Shown here in pieces: positions 17,747 to 26,594 of a DNA stretch of 64,000 bases. Both the position numbers and the translations under genes were made by a program. The stretch is from an uncultured Clostridia bacterium. GTDB taxonomy: Bacteria > Bacillota > Clostridia > Christensenellales > UBA1242. Each line of letters begins with the position of its first letter. The stretch's first letter is position 1. Location of the stretch: the NCBI GenBank assembly GCA_934754375.1, contig CAKVHT010000001.1:558001-622000 (forward strand), given 5' to 3'. The notes beneath the pieces are model-generated. The model did not search any database. It saw only the letters and a program-made list of their open reading frames with translations, and had not been told where the DNA came from.

Positions 17747-18379
17747 TTATTTAACTTTTTTCAATTGTTTTTCTGGCTTTGGAAATTCTCCATTGTTTTC
17801 TGGTTTAAGTTTAGTTATGCCAACACCATCACCAATCGGGTAAATCAAAGTGTCAAAGATTGGATTTGTTGTGATTTCTGCAATATATTTATGCAAAGAT
17901 TTTATCATCGCCCTGCACCCTGTTGTGACTTTTGCCTGGCCTAGAACCATGCCATGAAAATACAAATTGTCGGCGAAAATTATTCCATCAATGTTCAAAA
18001 TTTGCTTTAAATACGGCAAATAGTTTATGTATTGATTTTTTGCACCATCAAGATATATCAAATCATATTTCTTATCGCACGATTTTAAAAATTCCATTGC
18101 ATCAATTAAATATGGTGTGATTTTATCTTGTAAGTTTGCTGTGTTTATATTTTCAACCGCAATATTATAACGAGCCTTGTCTATTTCAACAGTATCAATG
18201 TGTTTGCAATCAGTGTTTGTTGCCATAGCGATGGCACTATAACCTATTGCTGTGCCTATCTCCAAAATCTGTTTGCTGTTGTTTTGCATGATTGTTGAAA
18301 GCAAAAAGGATAATGTGTCATCTAAACTGATTGGCACATTATTCTCTTTACCAAATTTTTTAATTGCATCTAATTGCAT
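17747..18379 (-). CDS. trmR: TrmR-type tRNA 5-hydroxyuridine methyltransferase
   Basis: SAM-dependent O-methyltransferase that converts ho5U34 to mo5U34 in tRNA. 210 residues. SAM motif LEIGTAIGYSAIAMA near 40, acidic motif VEID, and DLIYLDGAK near 107. Located next to trhP, the preceding step, as in Bacillus subtilis yrrM-yrrNO. No SD; an extended -10 TGGTAAAAT ends 5 nt before ATG. A general COMT-like activity on small substrates cannot be excluded. Confidence 0.85.
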   Translation of the reverse strand: MQLDAIKKFGKENNVPISLDDTLSFLLSTIMQNNSKQILEIGTAIGYSAIAMATNTDCKHIDTVEIDKARYNIAVENINTANLQDKITPYLIDAMEFLKSCDKKYDLIYLDGAKNQYINYLPYLKQILNIDGIIFADNLYFHGMVLGQAKVTTGCRAMIKSLHKYIAEITTNPIFDTLIYPIGDGVGITKLKPENNGEFPKPEKQLKKVK

Positions 18380-18384
18380 AGTCG

Positions 18385-18390
18385 ATTTTA
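18385..18390 (-). promoter_or_regulatory. Extended -10 element of trmR, leaderless type
   Basis: TAAAAT preceded by TGG on the minus strand; no good -35; 5 nt to ATG, no SD. Confidence 0.55.
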
Positions 18391-18406
18391 CCAGAACTAA
18401 TTTAAG

Positions 18407-20404
18407 TTAGTTGTTGCTTTCAATGATGATTGGAACAATGAGTGGTTTACGTTTAAGCTTTTTGTTCAAGTAGTTTGTCAATGCACGGCGTAAACTCTGT
18501 TTAACTGTGAGATAATCACGTGCTCGCACAGCATTTTCATCAATGCTTGATTCAATTGTTGATTTTGCATCATCAAGCCAAGTTTGTGCTTCGCCCATAT
18601 AGGTAAAGCCACGTGAAACAATTTCAGGACGGCTGTTCAATTTGCCTTGTTTTGCATTTATATTAAGGATAACAATACACATACCATCTTCGCTTAATTG
18701 CTTACGTTCTTTAAGCACATTGCTTTCCATTTCGCCAATGCCAGCTCCGTCAACAAGTCTGCTACCAAATGGCACAGTGTCAGTTGCTTGGAAGAAGTTT
18801 TTATTAACTTCCACCTGCATTCCCAACATAGGAAGAATAACATTATGCCTATCCATACCAACAGAAAGTGCGGTTTCTCGTTGTGCAAGCAAATGTTTTT
18901 GTTCGCCATGCACTGGAATAAAGTATTTTGGTTTAACAAGATTAAGCATAATTTTCATTTCTTCTTTACAAGCATGACCAGAAGCATGAACTTGTTCAAG
19001 TTCGTTATAAATAACTTTTGCGCCCAACATGATAAGGCGGTTGATTACATTGCTGATTGATTTTTCATTGCCAGGGATTGGGCTTGATGAGAAAATAACT
19101 GTATCATTTTCGCCAATTTCAATGCCTTTAAATTCGCCAGAAGCCATACGTGGAAGTGCACTGTTTGGTTCGCCTTGACTGCCTGTTGAAAGAATAAGAA
19201 TTTCACTATCCTTATAATTTTTCATCTTTTCAACTTCAATCAAATTTTGACGGTTTAATTGCATTTCGCCAATTTGAGAAGCCACATCAGTAACATTAAC
19301 CATGCTTCTGCCAACCAAGACAACTTTACGATTGTGTGTTTCAGCCAAATGAATAACTTCTTGCACACGGTCAACGTTTGAAGCAAAACCTGCCACAATG
19401 ATACGGCGGTCTTTGTTTTCGTTGAACAATTTGTCCAATGTTTGACCAACAACACGTTCACTTAAAGACATGCCTGGACGTTCAGCATTTGTGCTATCAC
19501 TCATATAAAGAAGCACACCCTTTTTGCCAAGTTCTGCAAATGAATAGAAGTCAAATGGTTCATCATAAATTGGGGTTAAATCAATCTTGTAGTCACCGGT
19601 GTGGACAACCATACCAACAGGGGTTTTGATTGCCAATGCAAATGCACCAGGGATTGCGTGGTTGACATGAATAAATTCAATTTCAAAGCAACCTAATGTT
19701 ATTTTTTGCTTTGGTTTAACAGCAATTGTTTTATATTCTACCTTTTTATGCTCGTCCATTTTCTTTTTGATAAGACCACATGTCATTTTGCTGGCATAGA
19801 TTGGGGCTTTGATTTCGTTGACAACATAAGGGATACTTCCAATATGGTCTTCGTGCCCGTGTGTGATAACAAAACCACGGATTTTATCTTTGTTTTCAAC
19901 CAAATATGTGATATCTGGCACAACAAGGTCAATACCTAACATATCTGTTGACGGGAACATAACACCGCAGTCAATAACAATAATATCTTTGCCATATTCA
20001 AGCACTGTCATGTTTTTGCCAATTTCACCAATACCACCAAGGAACATAACCTTCAAATTATTACCCTTTTTGCCCTTTGCTTTAATACCACTTTCACTTG
20101 TCAAAACCACTTGTTGCTCGCCTGTAAGGTTTAAAGCATCTGCAAGTTGGCTGACTTGGTTGGCTTCGATTGATTGCTCCTCCATTTGTTGAAGCAATTT
20201 ATTTGTTTGTTGCTTGCTTTGTGCCCTTGATTGATTAGCCCTTGGCTTGCGTGAACCATTTTGGTTGTTTTGTGATTGTTTTGATCCGTTTGCGTTTTTA
20301 TTTTGTTGACGTTTATTTGTTAAATTGTTTTGTTTTGGAGCAAAATTTTTGTCTGTTTTTACGCTTAAATCAAATTCTTCACTTGTCATTAAATTATCTA
20401 TCAT
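18407..20404 (-). CDS. rnj: Ribonuclease J
   Basis: 5'-3' exo/endoribonuclease of the metallo-beta-lactamase/beta-CASP family, central to mRNA decay in Firmicutes. 665 residues, longer than the usual ~555 because of a ~110-residue N-terminal extension rich in Q, N, K and R. Catalytic THGHEDHIGSIPY (near 180), HVNHAIPGAF, HTGDYKID, HASGHACKEE and the PVHGE motif are all present. SD AAGGAG. A promoter at 20670-20697 implies a ~255-nt leader, suggesting autoregulation. Confidence 0.95.
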   Translation of the reverse strand: MIDNLMTSEEFDLSVKTDKNFAPKQNNLTNKRQQNKNANGSKQSQNNQNGSRKPRANQSRAQSKQQTNKLLQQMEEQSIEANQVSQLADALNLTGEQQVVLTSESGIKAKGKKGNNLKVMFLGGIGEIGKNMTVLEYGKDIIVIDCGVMFPSTDMLGIDLVVPDITYLVENKDKIRGFVITHGHEDHIGSIPYVVNEIKAPIYASKMTCGLIKKKMDEHKKVEYKTIAVKPKQKITLGCFEIEFIHVNHAIPGAFALAIKTPVGMVVHTGDYKIDLTPIYDEPFDFYSFAELGKKGVLLYMSDSTNAERPGMSLSERVVGQTLDKLFNENKDRRIIVAGFASNVDRVQEVIHLAETHNRKVVLVGRSMVNVTDVASQIGEMQLNRQNLIEVEKMKNYKDSEILILSTGSQGEPNSALPRMASGEFKGIEIGENDTVIFSSSPIPGNEKSISNVINRLIMLGAKVIYNELEQVHASGHACKEEMKIMLNLVKPKYFIPVHGEQKHLLAQRETALSVGMDRHNVILPMLGMQVEVNKNFFQATDTVPFGSRLVDGAGIGEMESNVLKERKQLSEDGMCIVILNINAKQGKLNSRPEIVSRGFTYMGEAQTWLDDAKSTIESSIDENAVRARDYLTVKQSLRRALTNYLNKKLKRKPLIVPIIIESNN

Positions 20405-20669
20405 AATATCTCCTTTTTTCTAATTTACAACTGCAAAAAATCATGTATATTAAAACAAATTTTTGCAAGACAGTTTTGTTTTTAGATTTATACAACTTAA
20501 AGTTATTTAGTTTATATATCAAAATGTTTTCAATGCCTTTTTATCATTTAACATTAAAATGGCATAAAAAAACATAAAATTTCATCATTAAACATTATGT
20601 TTAACTGTAATTTATACGTTTGTACCCCTACAAGCATATTAAGTTCCAAAAAATATAAATCTTAAATAG
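20405..20669 (-). other. Long 5' leader of rnj, with a possible 27-codon upstream ORF
   Basis: Between the promoter and the rnj SD is a ~255-nt AT-rich leader. It contains an ATG-initiated 27-codon ORF (20554-20637, minus) with only a weak GGA upstream. No known riboswitch seen. Confidence 0.35.
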
Positions 20670-20697
20670 AGTATATCACAAAAAAAAGGATTGTCAA
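20670..20697 (-). promoter_or_regulatory. Promoter of rnj
   Basis: TTGACA (20692-20697), 16-nt spacer, TATACT (20670-20675), minus strand. Confidence 0.75.
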
Positions 20698-20764
20698 GCA
20701 AAAAATTAACTTTTTTGATTTTCGACAAACCCTTTCAAAATTTTCGTTATTTTTTAATTTTTAA

Positions 20765-22045
20765 TTAAAAGTCAAACAATTTATCAAATTCTGATTTAGT
20801 CATAACATCTGCTGTTGACGCATCGCCATAGGTTGACAAACTGATTTTGTGGCAGGCAAACATTTCTTTAAACACAAGATCGCAATCTTTAACTGTCATT
20901 TTTTTGATTATTTTATCAATATCTTTTTTCTTTTTAACACTGCCATACAGTGCCAAAGTGTCCAAATCGGCCATATACCTGCTTGCACGTGGCTCTTTCA
21001 CTGCGTTCTTATATTTCCAGTCCCTTAAATATTTGTCCAGTTCAGCCTGTGTAAAACCATTTTTCAACTTGTCTTTAAAATAATCTGCACCAACTTGCAA
21101 AATTTTGTTAATATTGCCCTTTTCACATTCTGTGTACATTGTTGCAACCGAATTTTTTTCAAAATAACCCGCAGACACTTCACAACCATAAACCAGACTT
21201 TTTTCAAGCCTCATTCTTTTTTGAAGTCCTTCAGTAAAATTGTTAATTATGCCCAACACAACACCACATTTAACTTTAAAATCACGTTCAAAACATGTGT
21301 GGTTAAATTTGAAATTTAAAAACAAATAACTTTTGCCAATATCAACAGTTTTGATTTTATAAAAACTATCATCTTCAACATTTACACATCTCATTGGCAA
21401 TGGTTTGAAGTCTGGTCTGTTAGGGATTGAATTTGCAAATTTTTCAACAAGCTTCTTGATTTTTTTGGCACACATTGGGCTTGCAACATACGCACGCAAA
21501 TTGTTTGCAACAAAATACTGATTTACATATTGCTTTACATTTTTGCTTTTAATGCTTGAAACAGATGCCTCATTCCCTAAAACACGATTTTTTAAATAAT
21601 CTTGCTTAAAAAGATTGTATCCATTAAATTCGGTTGCCCATTGTTCATTTTTATCCTTTGCTCCTGCAATTTCTTGCAAAACAACCGGTATTTCTTTATT
21701 CACATTTGCTTGGCTAAACGTGGATTTTGTGATAAGTTCTGCAACTGTATCCAAATAAGCACCAAATTCATTGGTGAAAACATTACCAATAAACCTGATT
21801 TCTTTGCCATTCGTAAAAGCATTTGAACCAATAAAATCAAAATATTGTTTACTGATTTGTTTTTTATCCTTATCTTTTGTACCCGTAAAAAACATGTGTT
21901 CAGTGAAATGTGCCAAACCAGGTATAGTGTCAACCCTTGCCCCACACAAAAATTGCAAATCAACCATTGTTGCCTTTGTTAATTTATTTTTTACATAATA
22001 CAATTTGCCCCCATAAGGCAAGTCAAAAGTTTTAAATTTTTTCAT
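20765..22045 (-). CDS. M16 family zinc peptidase
   Basis: Pitrilysin/insulinase-type protease, 426 residues, matching the bacterial M16B single-chain length. The inverted zinc motif HFTEH (near 47) is intact, with the downstream Glu in the helix VLQEIAG. C-terminal half is the second M16 homologous domain (LEKSLVYGCEVSAGYFEK with the R/Y motif). No signal peptide, so cytoplasmic. No second M16 partner gene is adjacent. No SD; the promoter -10 ends 6 nt before ATG. Confidence 0.9.
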   Translation of the reverse strand: MKKFKTFDLPYGGKLYYVKNKLTKATMVDLQFLCGARVDTIPGLAHFTEHMFFTGTKDKDKKQISKQYFDFIGSNAFTNGKEIRFIGNVFTNEFGAYLDTVAELITKSTFSQANVNKEIPVVLQEIAGAKDKNEQWATEFNGYNLFKQDYLKNRVLGNEASVSSIKSKNVKQYVNQYFVANNLRAYVASPMCAKKIKKLVEKFANSIPNRPDFKPLPMRCVNVEDDSFYKIKTVDIGKSYLFLNFKFNHTCFERDFKVKCGVVLGIINNFTEGLQKRMRLEKSLVYGCEVSAGYFEKNSVATMYTECEKGNINKILQVGADYFKDKLKNGFTQAELDKYLRDWKYKNAVKEPRASRYMADLDTLALYGSVKKKKDIDKIIKKMTVKDCDLVFKEMFACHKISLSTYGDASTADVMTKSEFDKLFDF

Positions 22046-22051
22046 AAAAAT

Positions 22052-22080
22052 ATTCTACGCAAGATTTTGATTTTAAGCAA
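22052..22080 (-). promoter_or_regulatory. Leaderless-type promoter of the M16 peptidase gene
   Basis: TTGCTT (22075-22080), 17-nt spacer, TAGAAT (22052-22057); 6 nt to ATG, no SD. Confidence 0.7.
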
Positions 22081-22153
22081 GCAAATCAACAAAAAAGGCA
22101 CAACTTAATTTAAATTAGTTATACCTTATATTTAAGTTAATTAATTTTTTAAT

Positions 22154-24697
22154 CTATTCACTTCTCAATGCCAACACTGGATCTTTCTTTGATGCAATCT
22201 TTGCTGGAATTAATCCTGCAAGGAATGTCAACAACACACTGATTGCAATCAAAATTAAGCAAGTTAAAGGTTGAAGGCTAACAAGTCCCGCCACCCCAGT
22301 TAAAGACTTCAGCACAACATTAAGCACCAATGAAAGCAAGAATGAAACCACAACACCAATCACACCTGCAAGCAAACCGATAATTGTTGTCTCTGCATTA
22401 AACACACGTGAAACATCTCGCTTTGAAGCACCAACACTGCGCAATACACCAATTTCTTTTGTTCTTTCAATAACTGATGTATAAGTGATGATTGAAATCA
22501 TTATGCTTGATACAACAAGTGAAATTGCGGCAAATGCAACAAGCACATAACTAATAATGTTTACTATGCTACCCAACATATTTGTAAGCATTTGAGAGCT
22601 ATCATTATACACAATTTTGACAGTGCTTTGATTGTTCCAATTTTTGATAAGTGTGGTTAAATCGTCTTTTGCATCAAAAGATTTACAATAGAAATATACA
22701 CCTGTTGGCACATCGCTTGCGCAATACATTTGAAGATACAAATCAACAAGTTGCTCATCTGTTAAATTGATTTTAAGGGAATCGCTTGTCAACATGTTCA
22801 CCATTTCTTGCAAACTATTAAATTCATAAATCGTACCTTCAGTGAAATAAGCTAATTCACTTATATTTACTTTATAAGGCACTTTTAAAGTTGCATTTTT
22901 GTCTGTAAGCACATTTGCTTTTAAATTTGCAACAACATTTGATGCTTTGCAATTAGCCCTATACTCCTCCGCCAAAGCACGAGAGTACATAATGCCATTT
23001 GAAAATATACTGCCTGAAGCATCATCTTTCAAAATAAGTACACCAGTTATTTTAAGTTCTTTTGTGTGTTCGCTTGCATAAAGAGATGCCAATGTTGATT
23101 GATTTGCAATTATATTTGAAACATTGGTCAAGCCATTAAAATTAAGCACTGGCTCGCCGTCTAATTTGTAATAAGCATCATTATAAAGCAATTTATACTT
23201 TTTATTATTTATGATACTATCTATCTTAAGTTTTGAGCCTTCATTTGGCAAATCAATACCCAATTCTTTCAACTGATAATTTGCAACTGAACGAGAATTT
23301 AACACCAAAGCAACTTCATCAGCTTGTGTTGGATAATTGCCAATAACATCATACAAACCTCTCACATAATCTTCATTTGTTAAAGCCTCAAAGAAGGTTG
23401 AAGTTGTTGTTCCGTTTAACACACTTGTGGTTGGAACATTGTTTATTGGATATATGATTGTGTTTTCGCCATACTTGTAATCTGTTACAAAGTGCATTGA
23501 ACCTGCATAACTTATTTGCAGTTCATTAAGCATATCTTTTTTGCTTTGTTCAGCATAATGATTATTTAGATATGCAACAAAATCATCGCTAATATAATTG
23601 TAACTGCCGTAACTGGTTAACATTTCTTTCATATCGTAAATTGACAGTTCATCATCGGCAACCGGTTCACCCCTATCGCCACGTGCATTAACACCATTTT
23701 TAAGGCTGTTTAAATCAACCGCCACCGATGTTACAGAAATAGGATAACTTGCCAAGCTATCACTTTGCATATTGTTGATATACCCCATCATGCCAGCACT
23801 TGCTGCCAAAATCAAGGCTATACCAATTATGCCAATGCTCCCTGCAAATGAGACCATAATTGTCCTGCCCTTTTTTGTGAGCATATTTTTGAAACTTAAG
23901 CCAAGAGCAGTGAAAAACGACATGGACTTTTTCTTTTCTGTCTTTACAAAACCAGATTTTTCTTGTTGCTTTGCAAGTTTTGCTTTGTGTTTTTCAATTT
24001 CCTTTTCTGCTTGAGCATGAGTGTATGGTTTGCTGTCCTCAACCAACTCGCCATCAAGAAAACGTACAATACGTGTTGAATATTTGATTGCCAATTCAGG
24101 ATTGTGCGTTACCATAATAACAAGCCTATCTTTGCTTACTTCTTTAAGCAAGTCCATGATTTGGACACTCGTTTTGCTATCCAATGCGCCAGTTGGTTCA
24201 TCTGCCAAAATGATTTCTGGGTCGTTAACCAATGCCCTTGCAATGGCAACCCTTTGCATTTGCCCACCTGAAAGTTGATTTGGTTTAGATTTCAATTTAT
24301 CCCCCAAACCAACTTTTTCAAGCACAGCAATGGCACGTTCTCTTCGTTCCTTTTTCTTGATACCGCTTAAAGTTAAAGCAAGTTCCACATTTTCAAGCAC
24401 CGTTTGATGTGGTATCAAATTGTAACTTTGAAAAACAAATCCCACTCTATGGTTGCGATAATTATCCCAATCTTTATCTTTAAACTGCTTTGTTGAAACA
24501 CCATCAATCAGTAAATCGCCATCTGTATATCTATCTAAACCACCAATAATGTTAAGCATTGTTGTTTTGCCACACCCACTTGGCCCTAAAATGGAAGCAA
24601 ATTCATTACGGCGAAAACATAAATTGACACCTTTAAGTGCGTCAACAGTCTGGTCTTTCAGTTGATACTGCTTTTTTATATTTACAAGTTCAAGCAT
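22154..24697 (-). CDS. MacB-like ABC transporter, ATPase-permease fusion
   Basis: 847 residues. ATPase domain at 1-225: Walker A GPSGCGKTT (near 37), signature LSGGQMQR (near 142), Walker B IILADEPTGALD. A charged linker leads to a membrane segment near 285, a large extracytoplasmic MacB-type domain (about 310-705), and three C-terminal helices of an FtsX-type permease. Such transporters move peptides, antimicrobials or lipoproteins by mechanotransmission; the substrate here is unknown. SD AAAGGAG. Confidence 0.93.
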   Translation of the reverse strand: MLELVNIKKQYQLKDQTVDALKGVNLCFRRNEFASILGPSGCGKTTMLNIIGGLDRYTDGDLLIDGVSTKQFKDKDWDNYRNHRVGFVFQSYNLIPHQTVLENVELALTLSGIKKKERRERAIAVLEKVGLGDKLKSKPNQLSGGQMQRVAIARALVNDPEIILADEPTGALDSKTSVQIMDLLKEVSKDRLVIMVTHNPELAIKYSTRIVRFLDGELVEDSKPYTHAQAEKEIEKHKAKLAKQQEKSGFVKTEKKKSMSFFTALGLSFKNMLTKKGRTIMVSFAGSIGIIGIALILAASAGMMGYINNMQSDSLASYPISVTSVAVDLNSLKNGVNARGDRGEPVADDELSIYDMKEMLTSYGSYNYISDDFVAYLNNHYAEQSKKDMLNELQISYAGSMHFVTDYKYGENTIIYPINNVPTTSVLNGTTTSTFFEALTNEDYVRGLYDVIGNYPTQADEVALVLNSRSVANYQLKELGIDLPNEGSKLKIDSIINNKKYKLLYNDAYYKLDGEPVLNFNGLTNVSNIIANQSTLASLYASEHTKELKITGVLILKDDASGSIFSNGIMYSRALAEEYRANCKASNVVANLKANVLTDKNATLKVPYKVNISELAYFTEGTIYEFNSLQEMVNMLTSDSLKINLTDEQLVDLYLQMYCASDVPTGVYFYCKSFDAKDDLTTLIKNWNNQSTVKIVYNDSSQMLTNMLGSIVNIISYVLVAFAAISLVVSSIMISIITYTSVIERTKEIGVLRSVGASKRDVSRVFNAETTIIGLLAGVIGVVVSFLLSLVLNVVLKSLTGVAGLVSLQPLTCLILIAISVLLTFLAGLIPAKIASKKDPVLALRSE

Positions 24698-24981
24698 ATA
24701 ATTAAACTCCTTTGTTTTTATTACACATATTTAACAATCATCACAAAATTTGTTGCATTAATCTTTATTTTGATTTAAGTGTTCAACAATTTAAAATTTT
24801 GACTTTTTGATTATATCAAATTTAAAACAATTTTCACAAGAAATTAAGCATTGAGTTTTTAAACAAAATCATTCCATTGTCGATTTTAAATTATCTTTTG
24901 CTTGAAAAAATATTAAAAAGCAATAAAAACACACAAATTTTTAAATGTTTGGCATGATTTTTTCAAATATTAAAAAAATTA
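24698..24981. other. AT-rich intergenic region between divergent genes
   Basis: Between the ABC transporter gene (-) and the transglutaminase-like gene (+). Apart from the promoter listed separately I see no gene or conserved structure. Confidence 0.6.
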
Positions 24982-25010
24982 TTGAAAAATGGCAATGTTT
25001 ATGTTAAACT
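24982..25010 (+). promoter_or_regulatory. Promoter of the transglutaminase-like gene
   Basis: TTGAAA (24982-24987), 17-nt spacer, TAAACT (25005-25010) with TGT extension; unlike the leaderless set, AGGAGA and a short leader follow. Confidence 0.7.
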
Positions 25011-25031
25011 ACTTTTATTAGGAGAATGTAT

Positions 25032-26234
25032 ATGCGCATTGAATTTGACTCAAACCAGCTTGCAATTGTTATCAGCAAAGATGAATTAAGCACAAATTTT
25101 GAAGAAATTAACAAAAATATTGATAAGTACAAACAAAATAAAAAATTTGTGCTTGTTATCACCTGTCCAAAACAAAACAAAAAGGCTGATGTTCCTTATG
25201 CCTATCAGCCCGCTGAAGTGAATAAATTATTATACTTAAACAGAAAAATTGAACAAGCGGGTCACCACGATTGTATCTTGTTCAATGAAGGCATTGACCT
25301 GCCTGAAAATAAAGACAGCAACACATCTGTTAAATGTTGGACTTTGTCTATCGTTTTGGAAGTAAACAAAAAAATTGACCACATTGTGCAAAAAATCAAA
25401 GATTTGCGTTTGACCCCTTACGAAACCATGCTATACATTCATGAATTGGCATCAAAATTTAAGTATAGTGGCAGTGCAAAAACAAACACAATGAGCCGTG
25501 AATCTGAAGCCACTCTGCTTGGTTTGAGCGATGAATATAAACACTTTTGCTGTGTTGGTTATGCCTCATTTGTAAAGGCCATTATCGATCGACTAGACAC
25601 ACCTGACCTAGTGGCTTATGTTGACCAATTTAATATTTTCAACACCGACAAAAGCACTAATGAACCTGGCTTTGTAACTGGTCATGTAACAAATCTTATA
25701 AGGATTAATGACCCATATTATGGTATTCAAGGCACTTATTTTGAAGATGCCACTGGCGGAGACGACACTTCTTTTGCAGACTTTTCAACCTGTTTGTTGC
25801 CTATCCCAGATATGCAACATTTTAAAAGTAAAATATATCGTCATGTACCTTTTGAAGATTCTAAATCAAGTATCCATAAACTCGTCTATGTTGAAGATAA
25901 AATTTACAACGATATTGAAGGCAGTCCCGATTATTTTAGAAACAGCATTCTAAAAGTGGATTATGAATGGCTTCCTTTTCAAGACACAAGGATTCGCCGC
26001 TTCACTAAAAATTTGCAGTACAAATCTTATCCAATAGAAGCATTTGAAAACGCCTATCGCTCTCTGCTTGCAAAACTTGGCGAAAAAAACACCGCTGAAA
26101 AAATTGGCAAAGCCATGGAAATTGCAGTTTTAAATGCAGGCTTTAGATTTGATGAACGTTCTGAAAGTTGCTTTGCAAAAGATTATTATGAATCTTATCA
26201 ATACTACCTTGCAAACCAAGGTAAAGGTATCTAA
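25032..26234 (+). CDS. Transglutaminase-like (papain-fold) protein of unknown function
   Basis: 400 residues. I start at the second ATG (25032), which is ~6 nt after AGGAGA; the first ATG (25026) abuts it. A transglutaminase-like core is suggested by HFCCVGYASFVKAI (Cys, near 175), GHVTNLIRI (His, near 218) and FEDATGGDD (Asp, near 236). No signal peptide or membrane segment, so cytoplasmic. Substrate and activity (cross-linking, protease or structural) are unknown. Confidence 0.65.
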   Translation: MRIEFDSNQLAIVISKDELSTNFEEINKNIDKYKQNKKFVLVITCPKQNKKADVPYAYQPAEVNKLLYLNRKIEQAGHHDCILFNEGIDLPENKDSNTSVKCWTLSIVLEVNKKIDHIVQKIKDLRLTPYETMLYIHELASKFKYSGSAKTNTMSRESEATLLGLSDEYKHFCCVGYASFVKAIIDRLDTPDLVAYVDQFNIFNTDKSTNEPGFVTGHVTNLIRINDPYYGIQGTYFEDATGGDDTSFADFSTCLLPIPDMQHFKSKIYRHVPFEDSKSSIHKLVYVEDKIYNDIEGSPDYFRNSILKVDYEWLPFQDTRIRRFTKNLQYKSYPIEAFENAYRSLLAKLGEKNTAEKIGKAMEIAVLNAGFRFDERSESCFAKDYYESYQYYLANQGKGI

Positions 26235-26242
26235 CACAAATT

Positions 26243-26275
26243 AAAAACGCAGGTTTGTAATGCTTGCGTTTTTTT
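26243..26275 (+). terminator. Intrinsic terminator
   Basis: AAAACGCA pairs with TGCGTTTT, followed by a T-run, nine bases after the stop of the transglutaminase-like gene. Confidence 0.75.
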
Positions 26276-26480
26276 GTGATATTCCTATACAAAAGCAAAA
26301 CAAACACAATGAAAAATGAAGCACCACCAAAATAGTTAGACAAATTTATTAGGCTTACTTCAAAAGCCTTGAGTTTAATTTGCTTTTTTAATAAATATTT
26401 AGCCTTTCTATATAAATTATTTTATCTTCTCCAGTATATATTTTTGCTGTGAAAAAGCATGGTCAAACATCAAGAAAACA

Positions 26481-26522
26481 AAAAAGGTCTTTGCGTTAAA
26501 CTTTACGTAAGACCTTTTTTTT
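26481..26522. terminator. Bidirectional intrinsic terminator
   Basis: AAAAAGGTCTT and AAGACCTTTTT form the stem, extended by GCGT/ACGT pairing; runs of A and T on both sides. Serves the M64 gene on the minus strand. Confidence 0.85.
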
Positions 26523-26594
26523 ACTAAAAACTGTTCTTTTACTTGTTGGGATTTTTGAAGAGAATTTAGGCGGTTGAGATTTTAGTCTTTATTA

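Noticed and set aside
22154..24697. Separate ATPase and permease genes with a frameshift
   Set aside because: The frame is continuous over 847 codons and both halves are intact, so it is a true fusion.
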